Assembly: GCF_018991925.1 (NCBI RefSeq)
Contig: NW_024737042.1
Coordinates: forward strand, 17,575,287 to 17,639,286
Origin: Homarus americanus
Lineage: Eukaryota; Arthropoda; Malacostraca; Decapoda; Nephropidae
Reading direction: 5' to 3'
Length of the DNA stretch: 64,000 bases
Under the pieces are notes generated by a model that saw only the letters and a list, made by a program, of their open reading frames with translations, made no database searches and was not told the DNA's origin. The translations under genes and the position numbers were made by a program. Shown one piece after another: positions 23,115-35,300 of this stretch; the first letter of the stretch is position 1; every line of letters starts with the position of its first letter.

Positions 23115-23340
23115 TCAAATTTAATGTCACCTGTCACCTCCACCACCTGTCACCACCACCTGGTACCTCCACCTGGTACCTCCACCTGTCACCTTCACCA
23201 CCAAATGTCACCTTCACCACCACCTGTCATCTCCACCTGTCACCTCTACCACCGCCTGTCACCACCACCACCGCCTGTCACCTTCACCACCACCGCCTGT
23301 CACCTTCACCACCACCTGTCACCTCCACCAATCATTTTCA
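23115..23340. repeat. CACCTGTCACC minisatellite
   Basis: Imperfect tandem units of about 18-27 bp built on TCACCTCCACCACCTGTCAC. It leads directly into the next array at 23345. Confidence 0.85.
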
Positions 23341-23344
23341 CCAA

Positions 23345-24158
23345 GTCACCATCATCACCATACTAACACCAACCACCATCATCACTATACTAACACTAGC
23401 CACCATCACCATACTAACACCAACCACCATCATCACCATATTAACACCATCATCATCACCATACTAACACCAACCACCATCATCACCATACTAACACCAA
23501 CCACCATCATCACCATACTAACACCAGCCACGATCATCATCACCAGACTAGCACCAACCACCATCATCATACTAACACCAGCCACCATCATCACTAGACT
23601 AACACCAACCACCATCACCATACTAACACCAGCCACCATCACCATACTAACACCAACCACCATCATCACCATACTAACACGAGCCACCATCATCACCATA
23701 TTAACACCAGCCACCATCATCACCATACTAACACCAACCACCATCATCACCATACTAACACCAAATCCACCATCATCACCATACTAACACCAGCCACCAT
23801 CATCACTATACTAACACCAACCACCATCACCATACTAACACCAGCCACCATCATCACTATACTAACACCAACCACCATCACCATACTAACACCAGCCACC
23901 ATCATCACCATACTAACACGAGCCACCATCACCATATTAACACCAGCCACCATCATCACCATACTAACACCAACCACCATCACCATACTAACACCAACCA
24001 CCATCATCACCATACTAACACCAACCACCATCACCATACTAACACCAGCCACCATCATCACTAGACTAACACCAACCACCATCATCACCATACTAACACG
24101 AGCCACCATCATCACCATATTAACACCAGCCACCATCATCACCATACTAATACCAACC
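23345..24158. repeat. 27-bp minisatellite (ACTAACACC...CATCACCAT)
   Basis: About 30 copies of a 27-bp unit containing ACTAACACCAACCACCATCA, with variants of 24 bp that lack one CAT, and CAGCC or CGAGCC for CAACC. Unit lengths are multiples of three, so the minus strand shows repeating VMMVVGVSM frames; these are not genes. Confidence 0.96.
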
Positions 24159-24530
24159 ACAAGGTGAGTGGTGGTGTTGTACAGTACACGCTGGTGGTGG
24201 TGTTAGGATAACTGTCAAGGATTTACACCACTATCATACATTGGCCTGGATAATGTCACAACAACTTGGACAAAAGGTTAGGTTAGGTTAGGTTTATTCA
24301 GTTTGGATCAGTTTGTTATATAAAATTAGTTAGGCGGGTTTAGATTAGATTAAGTATACTCGAGGTTAGATTACATTACGTGATTGCTAGTTTACATTAA
24401 GTTAGGTGAGGCTAAGTGAGAATAGATGAAGGATAGTCTAGGGTTTGCTAGGCAAGATAAATTTATAGGTGAAGGATAGATTACTGTAGGCTTGCTAGAA
24501 TAGGTGTAGTTAGAGCGCTGTTCAAGAAGC
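24159..24530. repeat. Interstitial TTAGG motif and degenerate surroundings
   Basis: At 24275-24296 the sequence reads GGTTAGGTTAGGTTAGGTTT, about four units of the arthropod telomere repeat TTAGG. The following 200 bp is rich in degenerate TTAG, GATTAGATTA and TTAGGTGAGG pieces. A related short run (TTAGGTTAAGTTAGGTTAGG) occurs at 29925-29946. These could be relic telomeric or repair-inserted sequence, or simple chance in AT/G-rich DNA. Confidence 0.5.
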
Positions 24531-25345
24531 AATCCACCTCAGTAACTCCCTGCAGGCCACCTCAGTAACACACTACAGGCTATCTCAGTAACACACTGCA
24601 GGACACCTTAATAACGCACTGCAGGCCACCTCAGTAACACACTGCAGGCCACCTCAGTAACACACTGCAATGCCACCTCAGTAACACACGACAGGCTATC
24701 TCAGTAACACACTGCAGGACACCTTAATAACGCACTGCAGGCTACCTCAGTAACACACTGCAGGCCACCTCAGTAACACACTGCAATGCCACCTCAGTAA
24801 CACGCTACAGGCTATCTCAGTAACACACTGCAGGACACCTTAATAACGCACTGCAGGCTACCTCAGTAACACACTGCGGGCTACCTCAGTAACACACTGC
24901 AGGCCACCTCAGTAACACACTGCAGGCCACCTCAGTAACACACTGCAATGCCACCTCAGTAACACACTGCACCCCACCTCAGTAACACACTGCAATGCCA
25001 CCTCAGTACTCCAGTGCAGGCCACCTCAGGTCACACTGCAGGCCACCAACACACTGCGGGCCACCTCAGTAACACACTGTGGGCCACCTCAGTAACACAC
25101 TGCGGGCCACCAGTAACACACCAGGCCACCAGTAACACTGCGGGCCACCTCAGTAACACACTGCGGGCCACCTCAGTAACACACTGCAATTCCACCTCAG
25201 TAACACACTGCAATGCCACCAGTAACACACTGCGGGCCACCTCAGTAACACACTGCGGGCCACCTCAGTAACACACTGCGGGCCACCTCAGTAACACACT
25301 GCAGGCCACCTCAGTAACACACTACAGGCCACCTCAGTAACACAG
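24531..25345. repeat. 23-bp minisatellite with 116-bp higher-order repeat
   Basis: About 35 copies of a 23-bp unit (CCACCTCAGTAACACACTGC plus AGG). A variant unit GACACCTTAATAACGCACTG recurs at 24602, 24718 and 24834, exactly 116 bp apart, showing a higher-order block of five units. CGGG replaces CAGG in most units after 25050. Confidence 0.96.
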
Positions 25346-25657
25346 CAGCGAGAGAGCAATAGGAGCGCTGGCCTCCTCAGGGTCAAGCCGCACAACCTAC
25401 GGTAGTAATTACTGGTGGTTCAACCAAAGAACCACACCCACTACTTGTGTTGATTAATGACCTCCCTCACTTTGATCATGGCACCCCTCCATCCTACCCT
25501 GGCACTCTTCCCTCCTACCTTGGCACTCCTCCCACCTACCCTGGCACTCCTCCCTCCTACCCTGGCACTCCTACCGCCTACGATGGATAATAAGATCCTG
25601 AGGTTGAGGCACAACACATGTCAACACTGATAACTATACCTGACATGTCTAACGTAT

Positions 25658-25692
<35 letters not shown>

Positions 25693-26375
25693 AATGAAAC
25701 CTTACCTTTATTAATATTAATTACTGTATTAACATTTCTATTAATATTGTATTAATGTTGTCATGATACACACTGTTTGCTGAGCGGTGATGATGGCGGG
25801 TAATTCTCATCACGAGGACACTCATTCGAAATTGAATGTGATGACTAAAGATAATTTCGCATCAGGTTATGGTAAAACTTTAACTGAATTTCCATGTGAA
25901 TTTTGAAAGAACGATATTGAGTATAAATGGGAAATTATGTAGATTTGGTAAAAACATCTGAACCTGTGTGTGTGTGTGTGTGTGTGCGCGCGCGCCAGTT
26001 TGGTTATGTGTATGTTTGTATGTATGTGTACTTGTATGTGAGAGTGTATGTAAGGAAATGTGTTGGTTGGGGTTTGTGCTGAAGTGTGTTAGTGTACAGT
26101 ATGTGTATGACTTTATGAGGACTGGAATCATACAAAGAGAATTACGTTTAAGTGTGTATAACCTTCCACATACTTGTAATAATGTTAAGCAAGTATAATA
26201 ACCTTACGCGTGAGTATAATTATAAGGTAAACATGCAATATGTGTGGCCCTGAAGATAAAGCACAATTGGTATGGGCGCCTCACATGAACGTAGGAGTAT
26301 TAGTCTATCAATAACTGAACTGTCAAGTATAGCGGTGGTGATATTCAAGGTAGTTTCTCTCTCCTCTCGCACACT
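25346..26375. other. Spacer with small repeats
   Basis: 25478-25580 carries about five imperfect 21-bp units on TACCCTGGCACTCCTCCCTCC. (GA)n lies at 25662-25689 and (GT)n then (GC)n at 25967-25995. The remainder is unique and shows no gene. Confidence 0.7.
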
Positions 26376-27068
26376 ATAACTTCATCAATACTCTCCTTCA
26401 TCAATACTCTCCTTCATCAATACTCCCCTTCATCAATACTCCCCTTCATCAATACTCCCCTTCATCAATACTCTCTTTCATCAATACTCTCATCAATACC
26501 TCATCAATATTCTTCATCATCACTCTTCATCAGTTCTTCATCAATACTCCTCATCACCCCCATCATCACACACTTCTTCATCAATACTCCCTTCATCAAT
26601 ACTCTCATCAATACTCTTCATCAATACTCCTTCATCAACAATACTCCCCCATCATCAATACTCCCCATCATCAATACTCCCATCATCAATACTCCCCATC
26701 ATCAATAATTCCCCATCATCAATAATACTCCCCATCATCAATACTCCCCATCATCAATACTCCCCATCATCAATACTCCCCCATCATCAATACTCCCCAT
26801 CATCAATACTCCCCATCATCAATACTCCCCTTCATCAATACTCTCCTTCATCAATACTCCCCTTCATCATTACTCCCCTTCATCAATACTCTGCTTCATC
26901 AATATTCTCCTTCATCAATACTCCCCTTCATCATTACTCCCCTTCATCATTACTCCCCTTCATCAATACTCTCCTTCATCATTACTCCCCTTCATCAATA
27001 CTCTCCTTCATCAATACTCCCCTTCATCAATACTCTCCTTCATCAATACTCCCCATCATCACTACTCC
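26376..27068. repeat. 15-bp minisatellite (CTTCATCAATACTCC)
   Basis: About 45 copies of CTTCATCAATACTCC, with CTC for CCC and CATCATCAATACTCC subtypes clustered at 26640-26830. Length and subtype clustering indicate local amplification. Confidence 0.96.
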
Positions 27069-27765
27069 CCACACACTGGCTGTACCGAGTCACTGTGTGT
27101 TGTCGTAATATCGTGTTGTGCATCTCTCACGTCTTCCACACTAAAAAATATATTAATAAAAGTAAACGTATGATGTTTTTTCAAGCATGATGGAAGAGTT
27201 GGTTTATATCTTGAACGTATAATAGTTTTATAAGTGTGATAATTGGGATGATATAGTTTGTGTGAGAGTATACTTTATTTACTTGAGCGCCTGTGTATAT
27301 TATATATGTATATTTAGCGCAGATACGTTAAAATGTGTATGGGCAGATATGTGATGTACCTGAGCAAATTATTTCTGCTTATTGAGAACACCTAATGGGT
27401 CAGCGGCGTGTGCACATTTCGTGATGCAGGTACGTGAAGCCGTGTGTGTCAATATACAATCACACGCACACAGAGGCACGCGAGGGGTTAGGTGCGTTGC
27501 CCTACACATCACTATGAGCACCGGTATACATACAGTATTTATATCAGTTAAATATTGTTAGGAGAGACCATGTTGTGTCTCTTATAAACAATATTAGTAC
27601 AATAAACAAAGTTATAATTATCTGTTGTGTGACGTGTTAAATAAATCACGAACGCTATAAATATTTTACCCCAGCGGCCTCTCCTGCTACTGAATATTTT
27701 ATACTAGTCAACTAACTTTCTACGTTGCCGGTACACGTGTTACATGTAAACGTGCCACCTGAACC
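27069..27765. other. Unique AT-rich stretch
   Basis: No repeats beyond short TA-rich patches, and no gene recognised. Confidence 0.5.
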
Positions 27766-28190
27766 AATGTTTCTTGTACAGGTGTTCCTGGACAAATGTT
27801 ACTTCTATAAGTGTTTCATGAAATTGTTACTAGACAAGTGTTACCTGGACAAGTGTTACCTAACGGGTGTTACCTGGACAAGTGTTACCCAACAAGTGTT
27901 ACCTAGACAAGTGTTACATAACGAGTGATACCTGGACCAGTTACCTAACGAGTATTACCTGGACAAGTGTTACCTAACGAGTATTACCTGGACAAGTGTT
28001 ACCTAACGAGTGCTACAGGATAAGTGCTACCACGACAAGTGTTACCTGGACAAGTCTTCCTGAGACATGCTACATGACAAGTGCTATGTGATAGTGTTAC
28101 CTGGACAAGTGTTACACGGCCAAGTGTTACTCGTGCATATTTTACCTAACAATTATTACCTGTATAAATGTTACCTGAAAAAAGTTGTAT
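27766..28190. repeat. 14/15-bp minisatellite (GGACAAGTGTTACCT)
   Basis: Alternating units CTGGACAAGTGTTAC and CTAACGAGTATTAC, period about 29 bp, decaying at both edges. Confidence 0.88.
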
Positions 28191-28199
28191 AGACGTGTG

Positions 28200-28465
28200 T
28201 TCGATGAGGGGAGGAGGGAGAGGGCTGAGGGGAAATCGAGGGGAGGGGGTGAGGGAAGTGAAAGTAGGGGAGAGGGGAAAAGGGTGGGGATGAGGGGGAG
28301 AAGATGAGGGTGTGAGAAAACGAGGGTGGTGAGGGAAGGAGGGTAAAGGGGTAAGGGGAGAAGTGTAAGGTAGTAAGGGAAGGGGGGGTAAGGGATAAGG
28401 GAAAGAGTGTGTGGGGATTAGGGGTGAGGATTAGGGATGAGATGGAGGAGGCGGGGGGACACAGG
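28200..28465. repeat. G-rich purine tract
   Basis: GAGGGG, GGGGTGAGGG and GGGGAGAAG motifs over about 260 bp, nearly free of C on the plus strand. Low complexity and non-coding. Confidence 0.75.
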
Positions 28466-28555
28466 TGCTCCAGCTAAGAGGAATGGCTCACCTCTCGCCT
28501 GCCCGACAGTGCCCACCTGAGACCTGTAGCACCTGAGGAGGGAGGTGGCGGGGTT

Positions 28556-28660
28556 ATAGCATCACCACCACCAGTAGCACCACCACCATCAGTCGCACTA
28601 CCACCACCAGTAGCACCACCACCACCACCAGTAGCACTACCACCACCAGTAGCACCACCA
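28556..28660. repeat. CACCACCAGTAGC minisatellite, runs into the gap
   Basis: Units of 15-21 bp on CACCACCACCAGTAGCACTA, cut off by the run of N at 28661. Confidence 0.88.
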
Positions 28661-28760
28661 NNNNNNNNNNNNNNNNNNNNNNNNNNNNNNNNNNNNNNNN
28701 NNNNNNNNNNNNNNNNNNNNNNNNNNNNNNNNNNNNNNNNNNNNNNNNNNNNNNNNNNNN
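28661..28760. other. Assembly gap of exactly 100 N
   Basis: One hundred N bases, the usual placeholder for a gap of unknown size. It lies at the right edge of a minisatellite, so the missing sequence is probably more of that repeat. Confidence 0.99.
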
Positions 28761-28819
28761 CTGTAAGGAATATAAATGAACAAGTCTCTTCAATTAACCG
28801 GGTGGTGTTGTGCCTCACT

Positions 28820-28942
28820 GCCAGGGCAAGTGTCATAATTTACTGTATGGTCTTCTAAACAGATATAACTCCTCTTGCTACTACCAGGGCAAGTGTCATA
28901 ATTTACTGTATGGTCTTCTAAACAGATACAACTCCTCTTGCT
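28820..28942. repeat. Two-copy tandem duplication, 63 bp
   Basis: The segment starting CCAGGGCAAGTGTCATAATT is repeated after 63 bp with two or three differences (GATATAACT versus GATACAACT). Confidence 0.92.
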
Positions 28943-30014
28943 AAAACGTAGTGAATCAGTTGACGAAATGGTGTTGATATGAAATACATTAAGAGGAAGA
29001 CGTAGAGGAAGACGAAGAGGAAGATGGGGAGGAAGAAGGGCAGAATAAAATAAGGAAATAATGAGTTCGGGTTCTGGTTTTCCCAACTTTTGTCCTAAAA
29101 TATGTAAGTTATCTGTCGTGTGTCTCCTATTCCTCCCTCTTTCTCTTTCCTCCCCTTTGCTTCTCTTTTTCACTTTATTTCTCTCTCCCATTCCCTCTCT
29201 TTTCTCCCCCTTTTCCCTCCTCCGCTTATCACTCTTTATCTTTTCCCTTTCCCGCTTCCCTTCTTTCCCCTCTCTTCCCCGTTTTCCTTCTCTCACCCTT
29301 CTCCCCCCCCCCTCTCCTTCTCCCCCTTTCTCCTTCTCTTCCCCTCTTTCCTTTTTCCACCCTCTCTCCCCTCTTTTTCCCGCATTCTTTCTGCCCCTCT
29401 CTCTCTCCTCTCTTCCCCTTACTTCCTCTCTTACCCCTTTCCTTCTCTTACCCCTCCCCTTCTCTTACCCCTCTTCTCCCCTAATGACCCAACGGCTTCA
29501 CCTCAGGACTAATGATTTCCAGGGATTTAGAAAGCACTAATTATTGTTTCGTTATAACTCGTCTCATTATATTCGCCAAGCTCGAGTCAGACATTAAATT
29601 GGTTCTTTAGTTTACGAGCCACAATGTATAAAACTTTAAATGGAATTCCACAATTTTTATGGCCGCCCCCGAAAAAAGTTGCGCTTATTTACATATTTTT
29701 ATTATTATTTTTTCCTCCCAGGTTAAATAAAACGTTTGTCTCTTGGTAATAAAAAAAAAGTGTAATGCTTGAATATTTTGAGGATTGTTACGTGAATACT
29801 GTAGTTAGTTATTGATATTATGTTCAGGAGAACTTGTTAATTATTTAACCCCCCTCCTCCCACCCCGCCTCCCTTAACTAATTTCACCTGATGATTAAAC
29901 ACCCTAATGCTGATTAGGAGAGTTAGGTTAAGTTAGGTTAGGTTAACGTTTGAGGTGGTTAATCTTATGGTAAAATAAGCTAGGGGAACTAATCTTCAGG
30001 TGATATAATGTTTG

Positions 30015-30055
<41 letters not shown>

Positions 30056-30975
30056 CGTGCCATTATCATCAATTTGAATGGAACATGACGAGTAAAAGAC
30101 AAGCTGACGGTGTGATACAAGGCATTCCACCACAGCTTGACATTCCTCTATGATCGTCTAATATAGTGTTTAAATGCTGTATTGAACCCGACACAAGAAG
30201 CATTATATTGAACTATGATTCATAAATAACAGAAGAGCACAGAAGAGGATCAAGAGAATCCTTGAGGTTAAAGGTTACTTATTTGTCTAGGGTTAGTGAA
30301 CGTTATGGAGAATCTTAAATGGGGAATTTTATTTATTTTTATTTTTAACGATCTAATAACAAAGTTTGCTATATTACTGTAGTAGTGAAGCCTCTTAACT
30401 GCAGTAGTGGTGGAAATATGACTAAACTGACGATGAAGAAGATGCGTATTTCTCTCTCAATGTATTCAAAGAGGGGGGGGACGGGGGAGGTGAGTTTTGT
30501 AAAAAAGAATAATTTAAAAAATTCGAAGTTTTATGTATTAATGCGTTAGAAATAGCAAATGGCGTCACACCTGTACAGTAATGGTGTGAAAGTAAGAGGA
30601 TTCGTACCAAGACCAAGAGTGATGGAGCTACGATAATAAGTTAAACATACAAAGGGAATTATTAACAAGAATATTAAGGGAAATGCAGTTTACTGTTCGT
30701 CTCAGGGCGTTTAGTATTGAAATATTATATAAACAAATTCAACTGCTGTTTGTTGTCAAAAACCAAGATGGTATCATCCACATATTGCTTCTAAGAGGGA
30801 ACAAGTACTGTAAATTCCAAGCTTTGGTAAAAATATGATTATAACAGCACTCGTTATCTTTTACCTGTTCAAGATCACATTCACGATGACGGAAGACGCC
30901 CATGAATATATATACAATAAAGTTAAAATAAATGAACATTGTTGAGAAATAATCTAATAAGGTCCTCGTTGATTT
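28943..30975. other. Mostly unique, with a pyrimidine tract and a CA run
   Basis: 29120-29490 is a C/T-rich tract (TCTTTCCCCTCTC type) that yields spurious Ser/Pro/Leu frames. (AC)n lies at 30018-30054. 29925-29946 has TTAGG-like units. 30470-30490 is G-rich. No gene is recognised. Confidence 0.6.
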
Positions 30976-30984
30976 TGTGATATT

Positions 30985-31310
30985 TTGTGTATGTTGCAAA
31001 CTTGTCCCTCTCTATCTCCTGTCTGTCTCTCGCGGTTTCCCGTCTATGTCTCTTTCTCTGTCTCATGTTCCTATATTTGGCCTTTCCTTGTCTCTACCTC
31101 TGTTTATTTTTCTCTCTTTCTTTATCCCTCTTATTCTCTTTTTTTCCTTCCTTTGTCTCCCCCCCCTCTCCGTCTCTCTCTCTTTCTTTCTTCCTGATCT
31201 TTATCCTTTTTTCTTCCTCTTCTTGGTTCTCAGCCAAAAAAAAGGATAATAAAAATTAAATGAATGCCTCATCACTTCCCTCCCTCCCTCCCTCCCTCAA
31301 TGCTGACATT
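30985..31310. repeat. Pyrimidine-rich tract and (CCCT)n
   Basis: CTCTCTGTCTC/TTTCTC-rich sequence to 31230, followed by a short (CCCT)n at 31276-31298. Low complexity. Confidence 0.75.
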
Positions 31311-31635
31311 TCCTTCACGTAAATAAAAGATTAAGAAGAGCAAATAATGAGGTGTGCAGCTTGTACACGAACCTCTAATTAGCCCAGGTACAGGCAGGTG
31401 CAAGAGTGCCCTGGTTTGGATTTTGTTTCCGACCATTTTATTTTATTTTTATTTTTTTGGGTTTCTGGGTATTTTTGGCTTTGTGCGTTTGGGTTATATA
31501 TGTATAGTTTTTATTTTCTCTTCTCCTGACGTAATAATGAGGTCAGCAGTGTGCACCTCCCGCTTTCAAATTCGTTTTTTACACCTGTAGTCCAGGTTAA
31601 TTAGCACTGAAATATCAATAGTGGAGCTATTTTTT

Positions 31636-31860
31636 CAAGGAGGAAAGGAGGGAGGAAGAAAAGGAAGGAGGAAATGAAGGAGGGGAGGAAGAAGGGAGGG
31701 AATGAAGAAAGAAAGGGGAGGAAGGGAGGCAAAGAACAGGGAGGAATGGATGGAGAGAGTAGGAGGAAGGAAAGGATGGAGGGAGGGAAGGAGGGATGGC
31801 TGGGTGGAGGGAGGGATGGAAGGAGGGAGGGGCGGACGGACGGAGGAAAGTGGGGCCATG
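31636..31860. repeat. GGAGGGA purine tract
   Basis: GGAAGGAGGGA-type units over about 220 bp. The minus strand gives Pro/Ser/Leu-rich frames that are artefacts. Confidence 0.85.
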
Positions 31861-33445
31861 TTTTAGCTGCTGGCTGAGTGACGAGGATAGAGGATGGTAC
31901 TTTTTCATGTTTTGTTTTTCTTCTCACAGGATGGAGGTGCAAGGATGTGTGAAAGTAGTCATACTGGAAAGAATCGTACACGGGAAATCCTGTTTTTAGT
32001 GCAGGAAACGTTCTCCACTGGAGCCGAGTGCACAAAAAAAGCTAACTGATGAGCTCTAGCGGTCGACTAAGTGGAATTATTCATAAATTCAAGATTACTT
32101 TTAACGTAGATTATATTGAACCAGCCCTCTAGAGACTCAGACTTAAAGATATTGAAACCTGATTTTGTAAACAACACATGTTTGTATTAGTTTAACCCCT
32201 TGTGCACGGGGTCGCCTCTCAGCTGAATAAAATTGTCTGGCGTTAGCGAAATAAAACACTAAGAGTGAAAGGGTTAGTGGAGATATTCCAGTAACTTCTT
32301 TTAGAATCTTATAATTTGACTTTTTCATCCATTAATTTTTCCGATATTGCTTTAAAACCCGGGGAAAGACACGACATTGGGGAGGGAAGACTCTCGCTAG
32401 GTGGACAATGTCGCAACCGTACTGAAAGTTTCTGATCAATGTTAGGAACGTTCAAGTACGTTCTGTCCTCTCTTAACACAGAGCACACCGATTATGGAGC
32501 TAACTTTACGTTTAGTCTAACTACAGATATGTTTTCTTAGGTCGAGTTAAAGATAAAATATTAACGTAAGATTGCTTTGAAAATTCGTATCCTCGACCAA
32601 CCTACCATAAGAACCCAAATGTTTTATCCTCTGCACCTGTATATCTGGCTATTATATCTCCCCCTGTACCAGGTGTGTGGGGCGGCTTAAGGGGTAGAGG
32701 AACCTTAAAGAAAGAAGAGATATACTTAATGAGAATGGTGGAAGGCACGTAGAGAGGGGAGAGTTGAGACGACAAAACGAAACTCTTATACCCTGTATTG
32801 TTCTTTTGACCGGAGTGTTTAGAGTGAAGCTTTCATCTTCTCATAATGGAAGAGTCAGTGTGAATATGTATCCATGCCAGAGTTACTGTAATCAAGTAAA
32901 TATGCAACAGATATCCAACGATAATTTCTCAAGAGCTTATATGACAGAACCAGTACAAAAAGTTATAAATGTCTATGTGTAATGCATAATACATAGAGTA
33001 TGTGTCATCGGTGCTGTGTTAATGTCAGTATTATACAGTTATAATTTTTTCTTCAGAAGTTGCACATTTACTGAAGCAATTAATACAACTCGGCGACCCA
33101 ACTCGTGTGTTCAGTACGTGCCTCTCAGTACTTGTCGACTCATACATTCACTGCGTGTCACTTAGTGTGTGTCAGGTGTCGTACAGGCGATGTTTGAATG
33201 TATCGTGTTACGACAACGAAGTGGATAAAACTTTATTCAGAATTAAGAAACTTGGTGATGTATGGAATTCTAGAAGTATACTTCCATATACCGAAGAGGC
33301 CGTTGTTGGTGCTTAATTAATTGTATAAATGACCAATTTTTGGTCATTAGTCGCCTCCTGGCACTAAAGAATCTGCCCTCCCACGGCCAGTAATTGAATA
33401 TTTGTTGAATAAATACCTCTTTTCCAGCCATTAATGCCACTTAAA
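31861..33445. other. Unique sequence, no gene seen
   Basis: Several frames of 60-72 codons occur here (for example 32764-32982 and 33107-33316), but none has a recognisable domain, good composition or splice context. No repeats are apparent. Confidence 0.45.
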
Positions 33446-33447
33446 GC

Positions 33448-34570
33448 GATTCTGGTCCTTGTTAATCTGAGTTGTCCCTAACATACCGAGGCTCTGGTGG
33501 TCCCTAACATACCGAGACTCTGGTGGTCCCTAACATACTGAGACTCTGGTGGTCCTTAGCATACTAAGGCTCTGGTGGTCCCTAACATATTGAGGCTCTG
33601 GTGGTCCCTAACATACTGAGGCTCTGGTGGTCCCTAGCATACTGAGGTTCTGGTGGTCCCTAACATTTGAGGCTCTGGTGGTCCCTAACATATTGAGGCT
33701 CTGGTGGTCCCTAACATACCGAGGCTCTGGTGGTCCCTAACATACTGAGACTCTGATGGTCCTTAGCATACTAAGGCTCTGGTGGTCCCTAACATATTGA
33801 GGCTATGTGGTCCCTAACATACTGAGGCTCTGGTGGTCCCTAGCATACTGAGGTTCTGGTGGTCCCTAACATTTGAGGCTCTGGTGGTCCCTAACATATT
33901 GAGGCTCTGGTGGTCCCTAACATATTGAGGCTCTGGTGGTCCCTAACATCTGAGGCTATGGTGGTCCCTAACATACTGAGGCTCTGGTGGTCCCTAGCAT
34001 ACTGAGGCTCTGGTGGTCCCTAACATACTGAGGCTCTGGTGGTCCCTAGCATACTGAGGCTCTGGTGGTCCCTAACATATTGAGGCTCTGGTGGTCCCTA
34101 ACATCTGAGGCTATGGTGGTCCCTAACATACTGAGGCTCTGGTGGTCCCTAACATATTGAGGCTGGTGGTCCCTAAGGGTCTGGTGGTCCCTAGCATACT
34201 GAGGTTCTGGTGGTCCCCAACATTTGAGGCTCTGGTGGTCCCTAACATATTGAGGCTGTGGTCCTGAGGCTATGGTGGTCCCTAACATACTGAGGCTCCT
34301 GGTGGTCCCTGGTGGTCCCTAATATACTCGGCTCTGGTGGTCCCTAACATACTCGGCTCTGGTGGTCCCTAATATACTCGGCTCTGGTGTTCCCTTACAT
34401 ACTCGGCTCTGGTGGTCCCTAATATACTCGGCTCTGGTGGTCCCTAATATACTCGGCTCTGGTGGTCCCTAATATACTCGGCTCTGGTGGTCCCTAACAT
34501 ACTCGGCTCTGGTGGTCCCTAATATACTCGGCTCTGGTGTTCCCTTACATACTCGGCCCTGGTGGTCCTG
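33448..34570. repeat. 26-bp minisatellite (GGTGGTCCCTAACATA) with a 25-bp tail variant
   Basis: About 40 units. To 34300 the unit is about 26 bp (CTGGTGGTCCCTAACATACT then GAGGCT). From 34325 a 25-bp variant with CTCGGCTCTGGTGGTCCC dominates. A marker unit with CCTTAGCATACTAAGG occurs at 33554 and 33761, and flanking variants repeat in the same order, indicating a higher-order block of 207 bp (eight units). Confidence 0.96.
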
Positions 34571-34821
34571 GTGCCCCCATTTTACCAAACAAGTTACAAC
34601 AAAATCCTCATTGATTACTTTCTTATAATTGTTGACTCATTACTTACAAATCTATGGAATTTGGATGATGTATTATATAGTGTAATAATAACAGGCTGTG
34701 TTGAGTAGCAAGAATCAGGAATTACCAAAGGGAACTTGGTTAATAAAATTGTTTCATAATATTTAAAGCTTTAAGTTTCTAAGGAGAGAAAAACCACTGT
34801 TGGAAGTCTACTGTATTGGAC
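34571..34821. other. Short unique spacer
   Basis: AT-rich; nothing recognised. Confidence 0.5.
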
Positions 34822-34999
<178 letters not shown>

Positions 35000-35300
35000 T
35001 TACGAAACCTTTTATCTATTAGATTAATTTTGCAGCCAATAACCGTGAAGTGTAGATCATATTTAAATACGGTAACATTGACCAGGTGCAATTAAAATAA
35101 CAATGGCAACTGCTGGAACGTCATCAGAATGGTACTCAGATATGTAATTATCTTCAGTTAAAGTTTGCAGCGATTCATAATATAATTACAGTCGAGTAAT
35201 TAAGAGTTAAATATTAAACACGTAATAAACATCACTAATATTTATTTCAAGGTTGTAACTATGTACATTATGTATGAGTGTTTGTGTGTGTGTCTGTGGT

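Noticed and set aside
23433..24160. VMMVVGVSM repeat protein on the minus strand
   Set aside because: Same reason: it follows from 24/27-bp units.
24531..25345. CRISPR-like regular repeats
   Set aside because: Units are contiguous with no unique spacers, and the context is eukaryotic. The same applies to the other arrays.
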